64,000 nucleotides of DNA from Parachryseolinea silvisoli (GTDB lineage: Bacteria > Bacteroidota > Bacteroidia > Cytophagales > Cyclobacteriaceae), in assembly GCF_021190955.1 (NCBI RefSeq), contig NZ_JAIOAO010000006.1:310001-374000 (forward strand). Direction: 5' to 3'. This document shows positions 16,859 to 26,600 of this stretch, piece by piece; the stretch's first letter is position 1, and every line of letters begins with the position of its first letter. The notes under the pieces were generated by a model, which did not search any database, was not told where the DNA came from, and saw nothing but the letters and a program-made list of their open reading frames with translations. A program made the translations under genes and the position numbers.

Positions 16859-18136
16859 TTATCGATTTAACACGCGGTTCAATACCACCGTTTCTTTTTT
16901 CATGCTATACTCTTTCACCTCCGCCAACGGAACCGTGCGCACATAATCCTCCTCGTTCACAAACAACGAGATGACCACCACCAAATCCTTCTCCTGAATC
17001 ACCGGCAACCGCGGAAACTCATTCACCGCCATCTCCGTCACCCACAGCGACACCGGCATACCCTGCCCTTTCATCTTAGGTTCATACGCTTGCGTCAGCA
17101 TGTGCAACAGCGCATCCCGCTGCCCCGCCTTAGCGTAATAATAATCAATTACAACAAGGCCATACCGACCATCCCCCAGCACATTGTCTATTCGCCCCTC
17201 CGGCCAGGGCCGCAACAAATGCACCTGATCAGAATCAATTATCATACTATTCGCCTCGCGACCGTAGCCTTTCCACACAGCGCCACCATAAAAGCTCTGC
17301 AGATAGGAAAGCCGCGATGCCATGTCACCAAATCCACGCATCCAGAAAAACCGATCGGCCTCACCCCGCACTGTAAATATACCAGGCAACATCGCCCCCT
17401 GCGCTTGCTGCGTGCCTACGAAGTGGTCGCTAAAGTATTGCACAAACCGCTCGGTCATGCCGGGCTGCATGAGATAATTGCGCAGCTCCAGCACACGTAT
17501 CGGATCTTTAAACGTTACGTGATGAGGCGATCGCGTAAAATACATATACCAATTCCACTCCCACGTCTTACCCGCATCATCCGAGAAAGCTTGACTCCAA
17601 ACAGGTTTGGCTGGATCAGTCTTATCCCACTGAAACATCACCACAATCTCTTTCCCCGCATACGTATCCCGACTATAAAACCGACCGATGTTGCCATCAA
17701 ACGAACCTATTACAGGCTTGTCAAGCGTACCACGGTTCGTATCCGACCAATAGATACTCCACAACTTTGTAGCAGGATCAAAAATCCGCAGCGCCATTCC
17801 CTCGAACGGCTGCCCATCAAACGTCGTAATAAAGTCGTCAATATTTCCTCTGCCATGCAACACCTTACGCAGATTGCCTGTGGCCTCGAACGTATCCCAT
17901 TCGTTGGAGTGGTTCAACCGTGTTTTGAGTTTTCGGTTTTGAATGACCCATCGTCCAATCAAAAAATCAAAGTCGTGGGGTGAGGAAGTAGCGGCGGGTG
18001 TAACCACCAGCGAGCCGTGCGGCGTGAGCGTAAAAGTTGTCATAGGATGCTTCGTGAGCGTTTGTGCTTGTACATCGATGGCCAGAAATACGGTTATATA
18101 TACCAGTGAATGTACTACGAAACCAGGAATATACAT
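16859..18136 (-). CDS. Secreted protein with lipocalin-like N-half and NIPSNAP C-terminal domain
   Basis: The ATG at 18136 is used; the frame can also begin at a TTG 6 bp upstream. The 425-residue product has a signal peptide ending VQAQ. Residues about 50-200 resemble the DUF1579/heme-binding lipocalin-like group (HDFDFLIGRWVIQNRKL). From about residue 220 a NIPSNAP-type ferredoxin-like domain follows (RVLELRNYLMQPGMTERFV). NIPSNAP domains act in stress- or small-molecule-related settings, but their activity is not defined. The gene diverges from an Lrp-type regulator 120 bp away, which may control it. A near-consensus -7 (CATCTTTG, complement of 18163-18170) lies upstream. Confidence 0.72.
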   Translation of the reverse strand: MYIPGFVVHSLVYITVFLAIDVQAQTLTKHPMTTFTLTPHGSLVVTPAATSSPHDFDFLIGRWVIQNRKLKTRLNHSNEWDTFEATGNLRKVLHGRGNIDDFITTFDGQPFEGMALRIFDPATKLWSIYWSDTNRGTLDKPVIGSFDGNIGRFYSRDTYAGKEIVVMFQWDKTDPAKPVWSQAFSDDAGKTWEWNWYMYFTRSPHHVTFKDPIRVLELRNYLMQPGMTERFVQYFSDHFVGTQQAQGAMLPGIFTVRGEADRFFWMRGFGDMASRLSYLQSFYGGAVWKGYGREANSMIIDSDQVHLLRPWPEGRIDNVLGDGRYGLVVIDYYYAKAGQRDALLHMLTQAYEPKMKGQGMPVSLWVTEMAVNEFPRLPVIQEKDLVVVISLFVNEEDYVRTVPLAEVKEYSMKKETVVLNRVLNR

Positions 18137-18256
18137 AGCCAAAGCGCTTTTAGGTGAACACCCAAAGATGGCGCATGCTTCTCTAACCGACGGTTTCGTT
18201 TCAAAGGAATTAAAACCCGTTTACCTTCGTTTCAAAGTTTTTGAACATATTGTGCT

Positions 18257-18697
18257 ATGCGAACATTTGACGAATTAAACTGGAAGATTTTACAAGCGCT
18301 GCAAAAAAATGCGCGGGCATCAAACGCAGAGATTGGCCGTACGATCGGCCTCTCGGCCCCGGCTGTAGCCGAGCGCATCGTACGCATGGAAGAAGACGGT
18401 GTTATTCAGGGCTACCAGCCCGTCATTGATTATGACAAGCTAAACCTTCCCGTAAAAGTATTCATCCATTTTAAAGCCGGCGCGATGAAACACAATGAGA
18501 TGGTACGGAAAATCGACAAGATGCCACAGATCGTGGAGTGGCACGCAGTGACCGGAGAAAACTGCATGTTACTAAAAGTGGTCGTGGCATCTACGAAAGA
18601 GCTCGAAACATTGCTGGTTGAGCTCGGCCGCTTTGGCGACACGACCACTTCGTTGATCTTATCGGGAAATAGCTTTCCCCGTATCCTGCAAAAGTGA
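18257..18697 (+). CDS. Lrp/AsnC family transcription regulator
   Basis: A 146-residue regulator. Residues 5-50 are the winged helix-turn-helix (LNWKILQALQKNARASNAEI; GLSAPAVAERIVRMEEDGVI), and residues about 65-145 are the RAM ligand-binding and oligomerisation domain (VEWHAVTGENCMLLKVVV). Lrp/AsnC proteins usually sense amino acids and often control a divergent neighbour. Here that is the NIPSNAP gene. A near-consensus TACCTTCG element lies upstream of the ATG at 18257. The stop lies 5 bp before the convergent permease gene stop, so there is almost no intergenic space. Confidence 0.88.
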   Translation: MRTFDELNWKILQALQKNARASNAEIGRTIGLSAPAVAERIVRMEEDGVIQGYQPVIDYDKLNLPVKVFIHFKAGAMKHNEMVRKIDKMPQIVEWHAVTGENCMLLKVVVASTKELETLLVELGRFGDTTTSLILSGNSFPRILQK

Positions 18698-18702
18698 CCT
18701 CA

Positions 18703-21375
18703 CTACTCGCTTCGGAGCGACTTCACGGGATTGGCCATCGCCGACCGTAGCGCCTGCACCGATATCGTCAGACACGCCACCATCAGCGCCAATCCGCCGG
18801 CTAACGCAAAGATCCACCACGATAAATCTATACGAAATGCAAACTGCTGCAACCATTGCCACATGAAATACCCCGCTACCGGCGCGGCAACGGCAAAGGC
18901 AATCAACACCAACACCAGGAAGTCCGTCGATAACAGTCCCACAATATGACTCACCCGCGCACCCAGTACTTTGCGTATCCCAATCTCTTTCGTGCGCTGT
19001 TCGGCCGAGTACATCACCAAGCCCAATAGTCCCAGACACGAGATGACTATCGCCAGCAAAGCGAACGTATTGGACAAGCGGGTAATGATCTCTTCGCTCT
19101 GGTAGAGCTTCGCATACTCCTGATCCAAAAACTGATACGCAAACGGATAATGGGGATTAGTATCATGGTATGCCTTCTCCAGGCTGGCAATCGCCTCGCG
19201 CGTCTTGCCCGGCTCCGTCCGTACAACGATTACCCCGAAGTATTCATATTCCTTCACGTCCATGATCAATGGCTTAATGGGCTCGTGCAGCGAGTGTGTA
19301 TGATAATCTTTCAGGACGCCGATAATATGCCCTTTCTTCTGCCACGCCGATACCCACTTGCCCAGCGGGTCTTTCATTTTCATTTGTCGCACGGCTTCCT
19401 CATTCACTAAAAATGCGTCGGCCGAGTCGGTAGCATGGCTGCGGGAAAAGTCGCGGCCGTCTGCTATCTTCAGGTCCATGAGGCGTATAAAATCAAATCC
19501 TACAGAGGTAGGTTTGAATCCCACCTCTTCGCCTTCCTGTTGTCCTTCCCAGTGAATGGGTTCCGCGATCACAAAGCCCATGGCGTGCGGAGCCTCGCTG
19601 CTGCGGTCTACCATCGCAATGCCCGGCATGCCCAGTGCCTGTGTTTTAAAGGCAGCGTACTTTTCAAACTTACCCATCTCGCCCTCAATGCGCATGTAGA
19701 GCAAGTTCTCTTTATTATACCCCAGATTTATAGTTTGCACATAGTGCGTTTGTTGCGATACCACCAGCGTGGCAATCACGAGCATGATCGACAAGGCAAA
19801 CTGAAAAACGGTCAGCCCTTTCCGGAATCGCGTCGCACCCGGCGAGAAGCGAAGTATACCTTTCAGGATACGCGCCGGCTTCAGGGATGACAGGAACAAC
19901 GCCGGGTAACTACCCGCGGCAAGCCCCGTCACCACCATTAAGATTGCCATGAACGCCCAAGACGCCGGTGTGTGAAAAGGCGATTCGATATTTTTACCAG
20001 TATAGGTATTAAAGCCGGGCAACAGCACGTGCACGATCAACAGCGAGCAGGCAAGTGCCAGGAAAGACAAAAGAATGGATTCACCAAAGAACTGCGCAAT
20101 GAGGTGCGACCGCGAGCTGCCGACCACTTTGCGTACGCCCACTTCTTTCGCCCGCTTCAGTGAGCGGGCCGTGGCCAGGTTCATGAAGTTAATACAGGCA
20201 ATCAGCAATATAAAGATCGCCACGCCGGTAAAGATGCGCACATACTCAATGCGTCCGCCACGCGGCACGCCGTTTACAAAATTCGACACGAGGTATTGAT
20301 CACGAAAAGGCTGCATGCCAAGGGCTACCGTAAACTCCGCCTTCTCTGGCTTCCGGCGTTCGAGAAAATCACGCACCTTCGCTTGCACGGCAGCAGCATC
20401 GGCAGCGGGCTCCAGTTGTATATACGTGGGCCATTTGTTATCCGAGAACTCAACACCGCCCATGCTTGCGGCCTCCCAGTTAACGAGATAATCAAATTGC
20501 AGCGAGCTCTCCTGTGGCACATCTTCGAATACAGCCGTGATCATAAAGTCTCGTACGTCTTCATACCGTATGCTCTTACCAATTGCCGCTTCGGGGCTGT
20601 CAAAAAACATCCGCGCCATCTTACGCGACACGGCAATGCTGCTCACGTCACCCAACGGCTTCGCCCGGTCGCCAGCGATGATTGGGAAGCTAAACATCTT
20701 TAAAAAATCCGATGTCGCCGACGAGCCTTGCAGCTTGTGAATCGTCTCTCCTACCTGGAAGGTCATGGGGTGGCCCCAGGGCAACTCGTATGACGTAGCA
20801 TAGGGCGTGGCATATTGTATACCGGCTATCTCGCCCAGCAGGTCTTCGGCCAGTGTGGCGTCGTGTCGGGGCTTTTCGCTGTTGCTAAACATAAAATAGG
20901 GAATAGCATAGCCGGCTGTCGTTTCACCGTGGGCGGAATGCGTATAGTACAAGCTATACAAGCGATCGCCGCTGGCGTGGAAATTGTCGACGCGGCGCTC
21001 GTCCTGCACCCACAGGAAAATGAACAGGCAGCAGGTCATGCCCAGGGCGAGGCCAAGTATATTAATACCCGAAAAGATCTGGTGGCGCAGCATGTTGCGC
21101 AGGGCCACCAGGATGTAATGTTTGTACAGGCTCATAGTAAAGACAGAAGCAGATGGTGTAGTTGGTTTTCGTTTGATGGCAAAGGGCCGCATAAAGCCCA
21201 TCACATGGCGTATATAATCGCGACGCGCACGACGCATCCCCACACGCGATACCTGATACATAAATTCTTCCTCCAGGTCGCCTTCGATCTCTTCGAGCTT
21301 GTGCGGCGAACAATACCAGCGCAGCAAGCGTGTAGCCCAGGCCGGGGGTGATGGCGGGTTCGAGGCTTGTTTCAT
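18703..21375 (-). CDS. FtsX/MacB-type ABC transporter permease with N-terminal prefix domain
   Basis: The ATG at 21375 overlaps the padR stop (ATGA) and is preferred to 21417. The protein is 890 residues. Residues about 1-75 are the permease prefix domain found fused to such transporters (PPAWATRLLRWYCSPHKLEE). After that come a membrane helix at about 98-118, a MacB-like periplasmic domain, an FtsX core near 365-490, a second periplasmic part and a final FtsX core (KEIGIRKVLGARVSHIVGLL) near 780-880. KEVGVRKVVGSSRSHLIAQF appears in the first core, the usual repeated signature. There is no ATPase gene nearby, so the partner must lie elsewhere or be absent. Substrates of this type are usually peptides, lipids or lipoproteins. 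Confidence 0.85.
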   Translation of the reverse strand: MKQASNPPSPPAWATRLLRWYCSPHKLEEIEGDLEEEFMYQVSRVGMRRARRDYIRHVMGFMRPFAIKRKPTTPSASVFTMSLYKHYILVALRNMLRHQIFSGINILGLALGMTCCLFIFLWVQDERRVDNFHASGDRLYSLYYTHSAHGETTAGYAIPYFMFSNSEKPRHDATLAEDLLGEIAGIQYATPYATSYELPWGHPMTFQVGETIHKLQGSSATSDFLKMFSFPIIAGDRAKPLGDVSSIAVSRKMARMFFDSPEAAIGKSIRYEDVRDFMITAVFEDVPQESSLQFDYLVNWEAASMGGVEFSDNKWPTYIQLEPAADAAAVQAKVRDFLERRKPEKAEFTVALGMQPFRDQYLVSNFVNGVPRGGRIEYVRIFTGVAIFILLIACINFMNLATARSLKRAKEVGVRKVVGSSRSHLIAQFFGESILLSFLALACSLLIVHVLLPGFNTYTGKNIESPFHTPASWAFMAILMVVTGLAAGSYPALFLSSLKPARILKGILRFSPGATRFRKGLTVFQFALSIMLVIATLVVSQQTHYVQTINLGYNKENLLYMRIEGEMGKFEKYAAFKTQALGMPGIAMVDRSSEAPHAMGFVIAEPIHWEGQQEGEEVGFKPTSVGFDFIRLMDLKIADGRDFSRSHATDSADAFLVNEEAVRQMKMKDPLGKWVSAWQKKGHIIGVLKDYHTHSLHEPIKPLIMDVKEYEYFGVIVVRTEPGKTREAIASLEKAYHDTNPHYPFAYQFLDQEYAKLYQSEEIITRLSNTFALLAIVISCLGLLGLVMYSAEQRTKEIGIRKVLGARVSHIVGLLSTDFLVLVLIAFAVAAPVAGYFMWQWLQQFAFRIDLSWWIFALAGGLALMVACLTISVQALRSAMANPVKSLRSE

Positions 21376-21710
21376 ACGGACGGAAGCGTTTTGAGGGAAT
21401 CCGGCAGCAGGCTCCACAACGTGGTGCGTACAGCCTGTATATCGTGCAGTGTCTGGCGTCCGTACGCCGTCACCTGAAAGAGGCGTTTGCGCCGCCCACC
21501 GCGTTCGGGCGTGGGGTCGCCCATGACCGACGTCACCATGCTCTTTTCTTCCAGGCGCTGCAACGACGCATGCACCTGGTTCAGGCGCACGGAGCGCTGG
21601 GTCTGTTGCAGAATTTCATGGGCAATCTGTACACCGTAGGCCTCGCCGTCGAGCATGCCTACGACCAGCAAAACGATCTCCTCAAACTCTCCGAGATAAA
21701 CACGTTTCAT
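21372..21710 (-). CDS. PadR family transcription regulator
   Basis: The ATG at 21710 opens the family start MKRVYLGEFEEIVLLVVGML; a longer frame begins at 21794 but its first 28 residues do not fit. The 112-residue product has the winged helix: AYGVQIAHEIL, RSVRLNQVHASLQRLEEKSM and ERGGRRKRLFQVT, all classic PadR segments. Its TGA overlaps the permease ATG by 4 bp, so the two are translationally coupled. In this pairing PadR is normally a repressor of its own operon; that is known of the family, not shown here. Confidence 0.88.
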   Translation of the reverse strand: MKRVYLGEFEEIVLLVVGMLDGEAYGVQIAHEILQQTQRSVRLNQVHASLQRLEEKSMVTSVMGDPTPERGGRRKRLFQVTAYGRQTLHDIQAVRTTLWSLLPDSLKTLPSV

Positions 21711-21818
21711 CAGCAAAACAGGTATTAATTCCATTTTTGCTGACCAAATAGTCTGCCAGGACGAAAACAGCGTTTTTACTGCAAAAACAAACACTTCCTA
21801 CCCAACAACCCGACGTGC

Positions 21819-22478
21819 TTGTCCGGATTCATAACATCTTTTCCCACAACCGATCAGACCGCCCAGGTTTTTTTTATTCTCCTTTCCTCGTTACTTTCAC
21901 ATCAAACGACCCTTTCTATAAACACTTTTCCCAACCATATTGCAGAAGTCGAGCTGGTCCGACGCCTCCGCGCGAAAGACCGCGCCGCGTTGGAATATTT
22001 ATACGACCACTACTCGGCGGCACTCTATGGCGCCATCTTCCGCATCATTCAAAAAGAAGCCATTTCCGAAGAAGTGCTACAGGACGTCTTCCTGAAGATT
22101 TGGGATAAGTTCGAATACTACGACGCCTCCAAAGGCAAGCTTTTCACCTGGCTACTCAACATTGCGCGCAATCAAGCCATCGATAAGACCCGCTCCCGCG
22201 AAATAAGCAAAGACCGGAAAACCAGGGACATCCAAAATGTCGTAAGTAGAATTGACAACGAGGCTTACATTGAACAGCGCGTCGACGGAATCGGTGTCAA
22301 AGACATTCTGAAAGATCTCCCCAAAGAGCAACACTTTATCGTGGAGCATCTGTATCTAAAAGGATATACACAATCGGAATTGGCGGAAGAATTTAATATC
22401 CCGCTGGGAACGGTCAAGACGCGTTTGCGCCTGGCCATGCAACAGCTACGAACGACACTGGGTGTAACAACAACGTGA
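21819..22478 (+). CDS. ECF-type RNA polymerase sigma factor
   Basis: Sigma region 2 is at about residues 45-115 (AALEYLYDHYSAALYGAIFR; DVFLKIWDKFEYYD) and region 4 at about 155-215 (LPKEQHFIVEHLYLKGYTQS; GTVKTRLRLAMQQLR). It should direct RNA polymerase to a stress- or envelope-related regulon. The frame has no ATG before the conserved domain; the only canonical start is a TTG at 21819, which adds about 40 unusual residues. A TTACTTTC element at about 21891 could be a promoter and would imply a later, non-standard start. The stop overlaps the anti-sigma gene by 4 bp (GTGA), so the two are coupled. Confidence 0.85.
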   Translation: MSGFITSFPTTDQTAQVFFILLSSLLSHQTTLSINTFPNHIAEVELVRRLRAKDRAALEYLYDHYSAALYGAIFRIIQKEAISEEVLQDVFLKIWDKFEYYDASKGKLFTWLLNIARNQAIDKTRSREISKDRKTRDIQNVVSRIDNEAYIEQRVDGIGVKDILKDLPKEQHFIVEHLYLKGYTQSELAEEFNIPLGTVKTRLRLAMQQLRTTLGVTTT

Positions 22479-23278
22479 ATATACGTGAATACATATCGTC
22501 CGGAATCCTGGAAGCGTACGCTTTGGGAGAGCTCTCGGAGCAGGAGCGCAGCGAGGTGGAACACCACCTGGCTGGCAGTCCTGAGCTCCGCGCAGAGCTT
22601 GACCAGATCGAGCAAGTACAGGAAAAGCTGCTACAGCACACCGCGATCCGCCCGCGGGACGCTGTGAAGACGCAGATTTTTGCCCGGATTGATGGCCTGG
22701 CTCCTGCCGGCAAAGTCGTGTCTATGCCGTCGTCCGACACGACAATGTGGAAATTCGTCACCGCAGCATCCGTAACGGTAGCCCTGGTGTCGTCCTACCT
22801 GGCGTACAACTACTACGACAAGTGGAAAAGCTCGCAAGGTGAATTGACCGAGCTCATGGCGCAAAACGAGCGCGTGGCCGGCGACTACAACCGGGTCAAC
22901 CAACGGCTCGACAAGATTGAAAGCGACATTCACATCATTCATAACCCCGCCTTCAAACGTGTAGCGCTAAAAGGTACACCCAATGCCCCTGCCTCCCTGG
23001 CGTACGTGTATTGGAACGAAGATACCCGCGAGGTATACCTCAGCTTACAGGAAATGAAGCAATTGGCGCAGGAAAACCAGTACCAGTTATGGGCTATCAT
23101 TGACGGCAAACCGGTAGACGCCGGCGTATTCGACGCTGGAATCCCTGGTGGATTGCTTAAAATGAAGGAAATCAGCACCGGCGCCACACTTTTCGCCGTG
23201 ACCGTCGAACCCCGCGGCGGCAAGCCCACCCCGACGCTGGAGACCATGCAAGTGGCTGGCCCAGTCGAAAAAGGCTAA
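22475..23278 (+). CDS. Anti-sigma factor (RskA/DUF2337-like) with one membrane helix
   Basis: A 267-residue protein starting with GTG at 22475 inside the sigma factor stop. Residues 1-70 form the cytoplasmic sigma-binding domain (SGILEAYALGELSEQERSEV). A single membrane helix lies at about 91-110. A coiled region follows, then an extracytoplasmic domain from about 155 (ASLAYVYWNEDTREVYLSLQ) of the RskA C-terminal type. There is no HxxxCxxC motif, so it is not a zinc anti-sigma. It probably holds the preceding sigma factor inactive until an envelope signal. The trigger is unknown. Confidence 0.85.
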   Translation: MNIREYISSGILEAYALGELSEQERSEVEHHLAGSPELRAELDQIEQVQEKLLQHTAIRPRDAVKTQIFARIDGLAPAGKVVSMPSSDTTMWKFVTAASVTVALVSSYLAYNYYDKWKSSQGELTELMAQNERVAGDYNRVNQRLDKIESDIHIIHNPAFKRVALKGTPNAPASLAYVYWNEDTREVYLSLQEMKQLAQENQYQLWAIIDGKPVDAGVFDAGIPGGLLKMKEISTGATLFAVTVEPRGGKPTPTLETMQVAGPVEKG

Positions 23279-23469
23279 ATATCAGCCTTAAACGCCCTTT
23301 TTCTGTTTAAAAATTATTTGCAAAAATTCTACAAAAGTAGAAATCCAGGAAACCAGTCGGTCGCGTATGTAGTAACACCAGGTTCTGGTGTCATTACTGA
23401 TGGTGAGTGCCGTGATCACCCCTGCTAATGAATCCTATCTCGTAATTGGTAAGGCCTCTCTGCATGCAA

Positions 23470-23525
23470 AGACCCTCTCTAAGCATTCGGAGACCCTCTC
23501 TGAATACAGAGGAAAGACCCTCTCT
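23470..23525. repeat. Three short direct repeats AGACCCTCTCT
   Basis: Exact copies lie at 23470-23480, 23491-23501 and 23515-23525, with start-to-start distances of 21 and 24 bp, roughly two helix turns each. The tract lies about 90 bp upstream of the promoter of the TPR gene. It could be an operator array or a small-RNA target site, both unproven. Confidence 0.6.
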
Positions 23526-23611
23526 TTTTTTCTGTATTGCATTTTTTATTACAGAAGCCAGGTGGCCCGGTGGAAGGCTGAAACGACGGCCTCATGAATG
23601 GCAGGATTTAA

Positions 23612-23619
23612 TAACTTTG
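23612..23619 (+). promoter_or_regulatory. Predicted -7 promoter element of the giant TPR gene
   Basis: TAACTTTG matches TAnnTTTG exactly and lies 30 bp before the ATG at 23649. It rules out the upstream in-frame ATG at 23598 as the start. No clear -33 TTTG is seen. Confidence 0.5.
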
Positions 23620-23648
23620 TTCTTAGGAACAACTTTTTGAACTACCCC

Positions 23649-26600
23649 ATGAGAGCATTCCAACTGGCCGCCGCGCTTCTGTTTATAAGTCTCACGTCCC
23701 TCGCCCAGAAAACCGATTCCCTCCAACAAGTACAGTGGGAAGCTTCGCTGAAGAAGCTAAAAGCCGGAGACTACAGTGACGCTGCCCTGCAATTCACACA
23801 GCTTATCAATAGCAACTTCGCCAACAAGGAGGTATACCTCAAGCGGGGTGTGGCGTACTACAATCTCAAGGAATACGATAAAGCCAAAGCCGACTTCGAC
23901 GAAGCGGTCAAAGCCCGTATCAACACGGTGGAGCTGTTCGAGCTCCGCGGCAACGCACGTTATAGCCTCAACGACTACCAGGGCGCTGTTACCGACCTCG
24001 AAAAGGCTGTGACCATGGGTGCGAACAGCTTTGACACGTTTGCCAACCTGGGCAACGCCAAATTCCGCATGGAAAGTTACCAGGATGCCGTCACCAACTA
24101 CAATAAAGCCATTGCCACCGGCAAAGCCGACGCTATCCTCTTCAACAACCGCGGTAAAGCGAAGTTCATCCTGAAAGATTACAAAGGCGCGCTGCCTGAC
24201 TTCGACAAGGCCCTTGAATTACGCGCAGGCTATGACAAGGCCCTCGAAAACCGCGCCGAAACACGCTACCTCGTACAGGACTGGAAAGGTGCCATCGCCG
24301 ACTTTGAAAAGATGCTGGCCGCCGGCCGCACCGACACCGAGATTTATCAAAAGGTGGGCACCGCCAAATATACTTTGCAAGACTACAAAGGCACCGTCGA
24401 AGCCCTGGGTAAAGTAGCCGCCAAAGGTGTAAAAGATAAAGACGTATTCCGCATGCTGGGCCTTAGCGCCGCTGCGGCAGGCGATTGTGCACAAGCGACA
24501 CAAAGCCTGTCAGCCGCCGTGTCCATGGGTGTAACCGATAAAGATGTCTTCACCCAACTGGGCACATGCCAGTACAAAAATAAAGAATACGCCGGGGCGA
24601 TCGAGTCGCTTAGCCGTGCCGTGAACGCGGGTGCTGCCAGTAAAGAAGTGATGCTCTACAAAGGTCAGTCGGAGTTTGCCCAGAAGGACTACGACAAAGC
24701 CCTCGTCGACCTGGAGAAGGCCGTATCGCTCGGCGCACAAGATGCCGATGCTTTTAAAAACCTCGGCGACATCAAATTTCTCAAAAGCGATTTCGGCGGC
24801 GCCATTCGTTATTATGACAATGCCGTGAAACTCGGCACCAACGACGCCATTTTGTATAACAACCGCGGTAAAGCCAAGCTCAACATCAACGACAACGCGG
24901 GCGCTGTCCCCGACTTCGACAAAGCCATTCAGCTGAACGCGAGCTATACCAAAGCATTCCTCAACCGCGGTACTGCCAAGTATGCATTGAAAGATTATGC
25001 CGGCGCCGTAGCGGATTTGGAAAAAGCGAAAGGCGATGGTGAGACACCCGAGCTGCTAAAAATGCTCGGCATTGCGAACTACATGATCGCGAAAAAAGAT
25101 GCTGCCAAACCATACCTCGACAAAGCGATCCAAGCCGGTATAAAAGATGGCAAGGTATCGCTCTATGCAGGCTACCTGCGCTATGACGCCAATGATTACA
25201 AAGGTGCAATCGAAGCATTTACTGCCGCTGAAATGGCCGGTGAAAAAGAAGACGAGCTATACCTCAAACGCGGCAAAGCTTCCTTCCAGCAAAAAGACTA
25301 CAACGCCACCACGATAGACCTCGAAAAGTCCGTCGCTAAAGGCAAAGCTGACCTACCTGCCTACGAAGCCCTCGCGCTGTCGTATATGGCACAGCAAAAA
25401 GACAAAGAGGCTCTGCCCCACCTGGAGAAGGCCGCCAGCCTTGATACGAAGAACAAAGAAATCTATTACCAGCTCGGTAACGCCCGCTTCAAACAAAGCA
25501 ACTACGCCGGCGCCATTGCCGCATACGACAAAGCCATTGTCAACGGCGCCAACGACGAGATCATCTATAACAACCGCGGTAAAGCCAAGCTCCTGGCCGG
25601 CAACGTGCGCGAGTCTATTCCTGACTTCGACCGCGCGTTGGGCTTAAAGAAAGATTATACCACGGCCCTGAAGAACCGCGCCGTCGCACGATACCAGCTG
25701 AAAGAATATGCCAGTGTTATTACCGACCTGGCCGTAATCGTAGCGCGTAACGAAGCCGGCGTCGACGAGCTTACCATGCTTGGCCTATCGAAATATGCCA
25801 TTAAAGACTACGAAGGTGCAGTACCGGAGCTCACAAAAGCCGAGGCCGCCGGCAGCAAAGACGCCGCTATTTATGTCGCCCGCGGCAATGCACTGTTCGA
25901 GCTGAAAGATTACGAAAAGGCAATACCCGATCTGGATAAAGCGATCGCCGGCGGTAGCAACGACACGAATCTCTTCTTGCGTCGCGGTGCTGCTAAATAT
26001 TATCAGCGCGACTTCAAGGGCGCTCTGCCCGACCTCGAGAAAGCCATCTCGACCGGCAGTGGCACGGCGCTCGCATACGACATGCGCGGCTACTGTAAGT
26101 ATGACGCCCAAAACACCGACGGTGCCGTGAGCGACTACAACATGGCCATCGAAAAAGATCCCAAGCTGGCCACCGCCTGGTACCACCGTGGCGATGTAAA
26201 GTTCAAATCCAACAACCTGGCCGCCGCCATTCAGGACTATACCCAAGCCATCAGCCTGGGCCTGAAAGATCCGGTGTTGTTTAACAACCGCGGCAAGGCC
26301 TACTTCAACCAGGAAAATTATCAACAGTCCATCATTGACTTCACCGAAGCCCTGGAGCGCCGCCCCGATTACCTCAAGGCCTACGAAAACCGCGCGCAGG
26401 CGTATTACAAGCTGAACCGCTTCGATGCGGGTGTAAAAGACTACCGTGAAGTCGAAAAGCTCACCGAGAAGCCGGGCCCCGATCTCTATAAATTGCTGGC
26501 CGACGGCTACTACGCCGCTAACCGCTACGCCCCGGCCCGCGACTACTACGACAAGCTCATCAATGCCGGTGTTAAAGATAAAGATGCCTACCTGCGCCGC

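Larger units (their letters stand above)
23279..23648. other. 370-bp intergenic region with a triplicated pyrimidine repeat and a promoter
   Basis: No convincing gene. Three copies of AGACCCTCTCT sit at 23470-23525, with a partial copy (GGCCTCTCTGCATG) before them, and a -7 element at 23612-23619 precedes the large TPR gene. The remaining sequence shows no strong hairpin or RNA family I recognise. Confidence 0.6.

Noticed and set aside
17090-17983. Rightward 297-codon frame opposite the NIPSNAP gene
   Set aside because: Basic, repetitive, no signal or motif; the NIPSNAP frame has a signal peptide and recognisable domains.
21819-21905. Sigma factor start at a downstream ATG
   Set aside because: No in-frame ATG exists before the conserved region 2, so no better canonical start can be offered.
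23470-23525. Possible CRISPR array
   Set aside because: Repeats are only 11 bp, spacers about 10-13 bp, three copies, and no cas genes are near.
23598-23648. Upstream in-frame start of the large TPR gene at 23598
   Set aside because: It lies before the -7 element at 23612, so it would not be in the transcript, and the later start opens the signal peptide.
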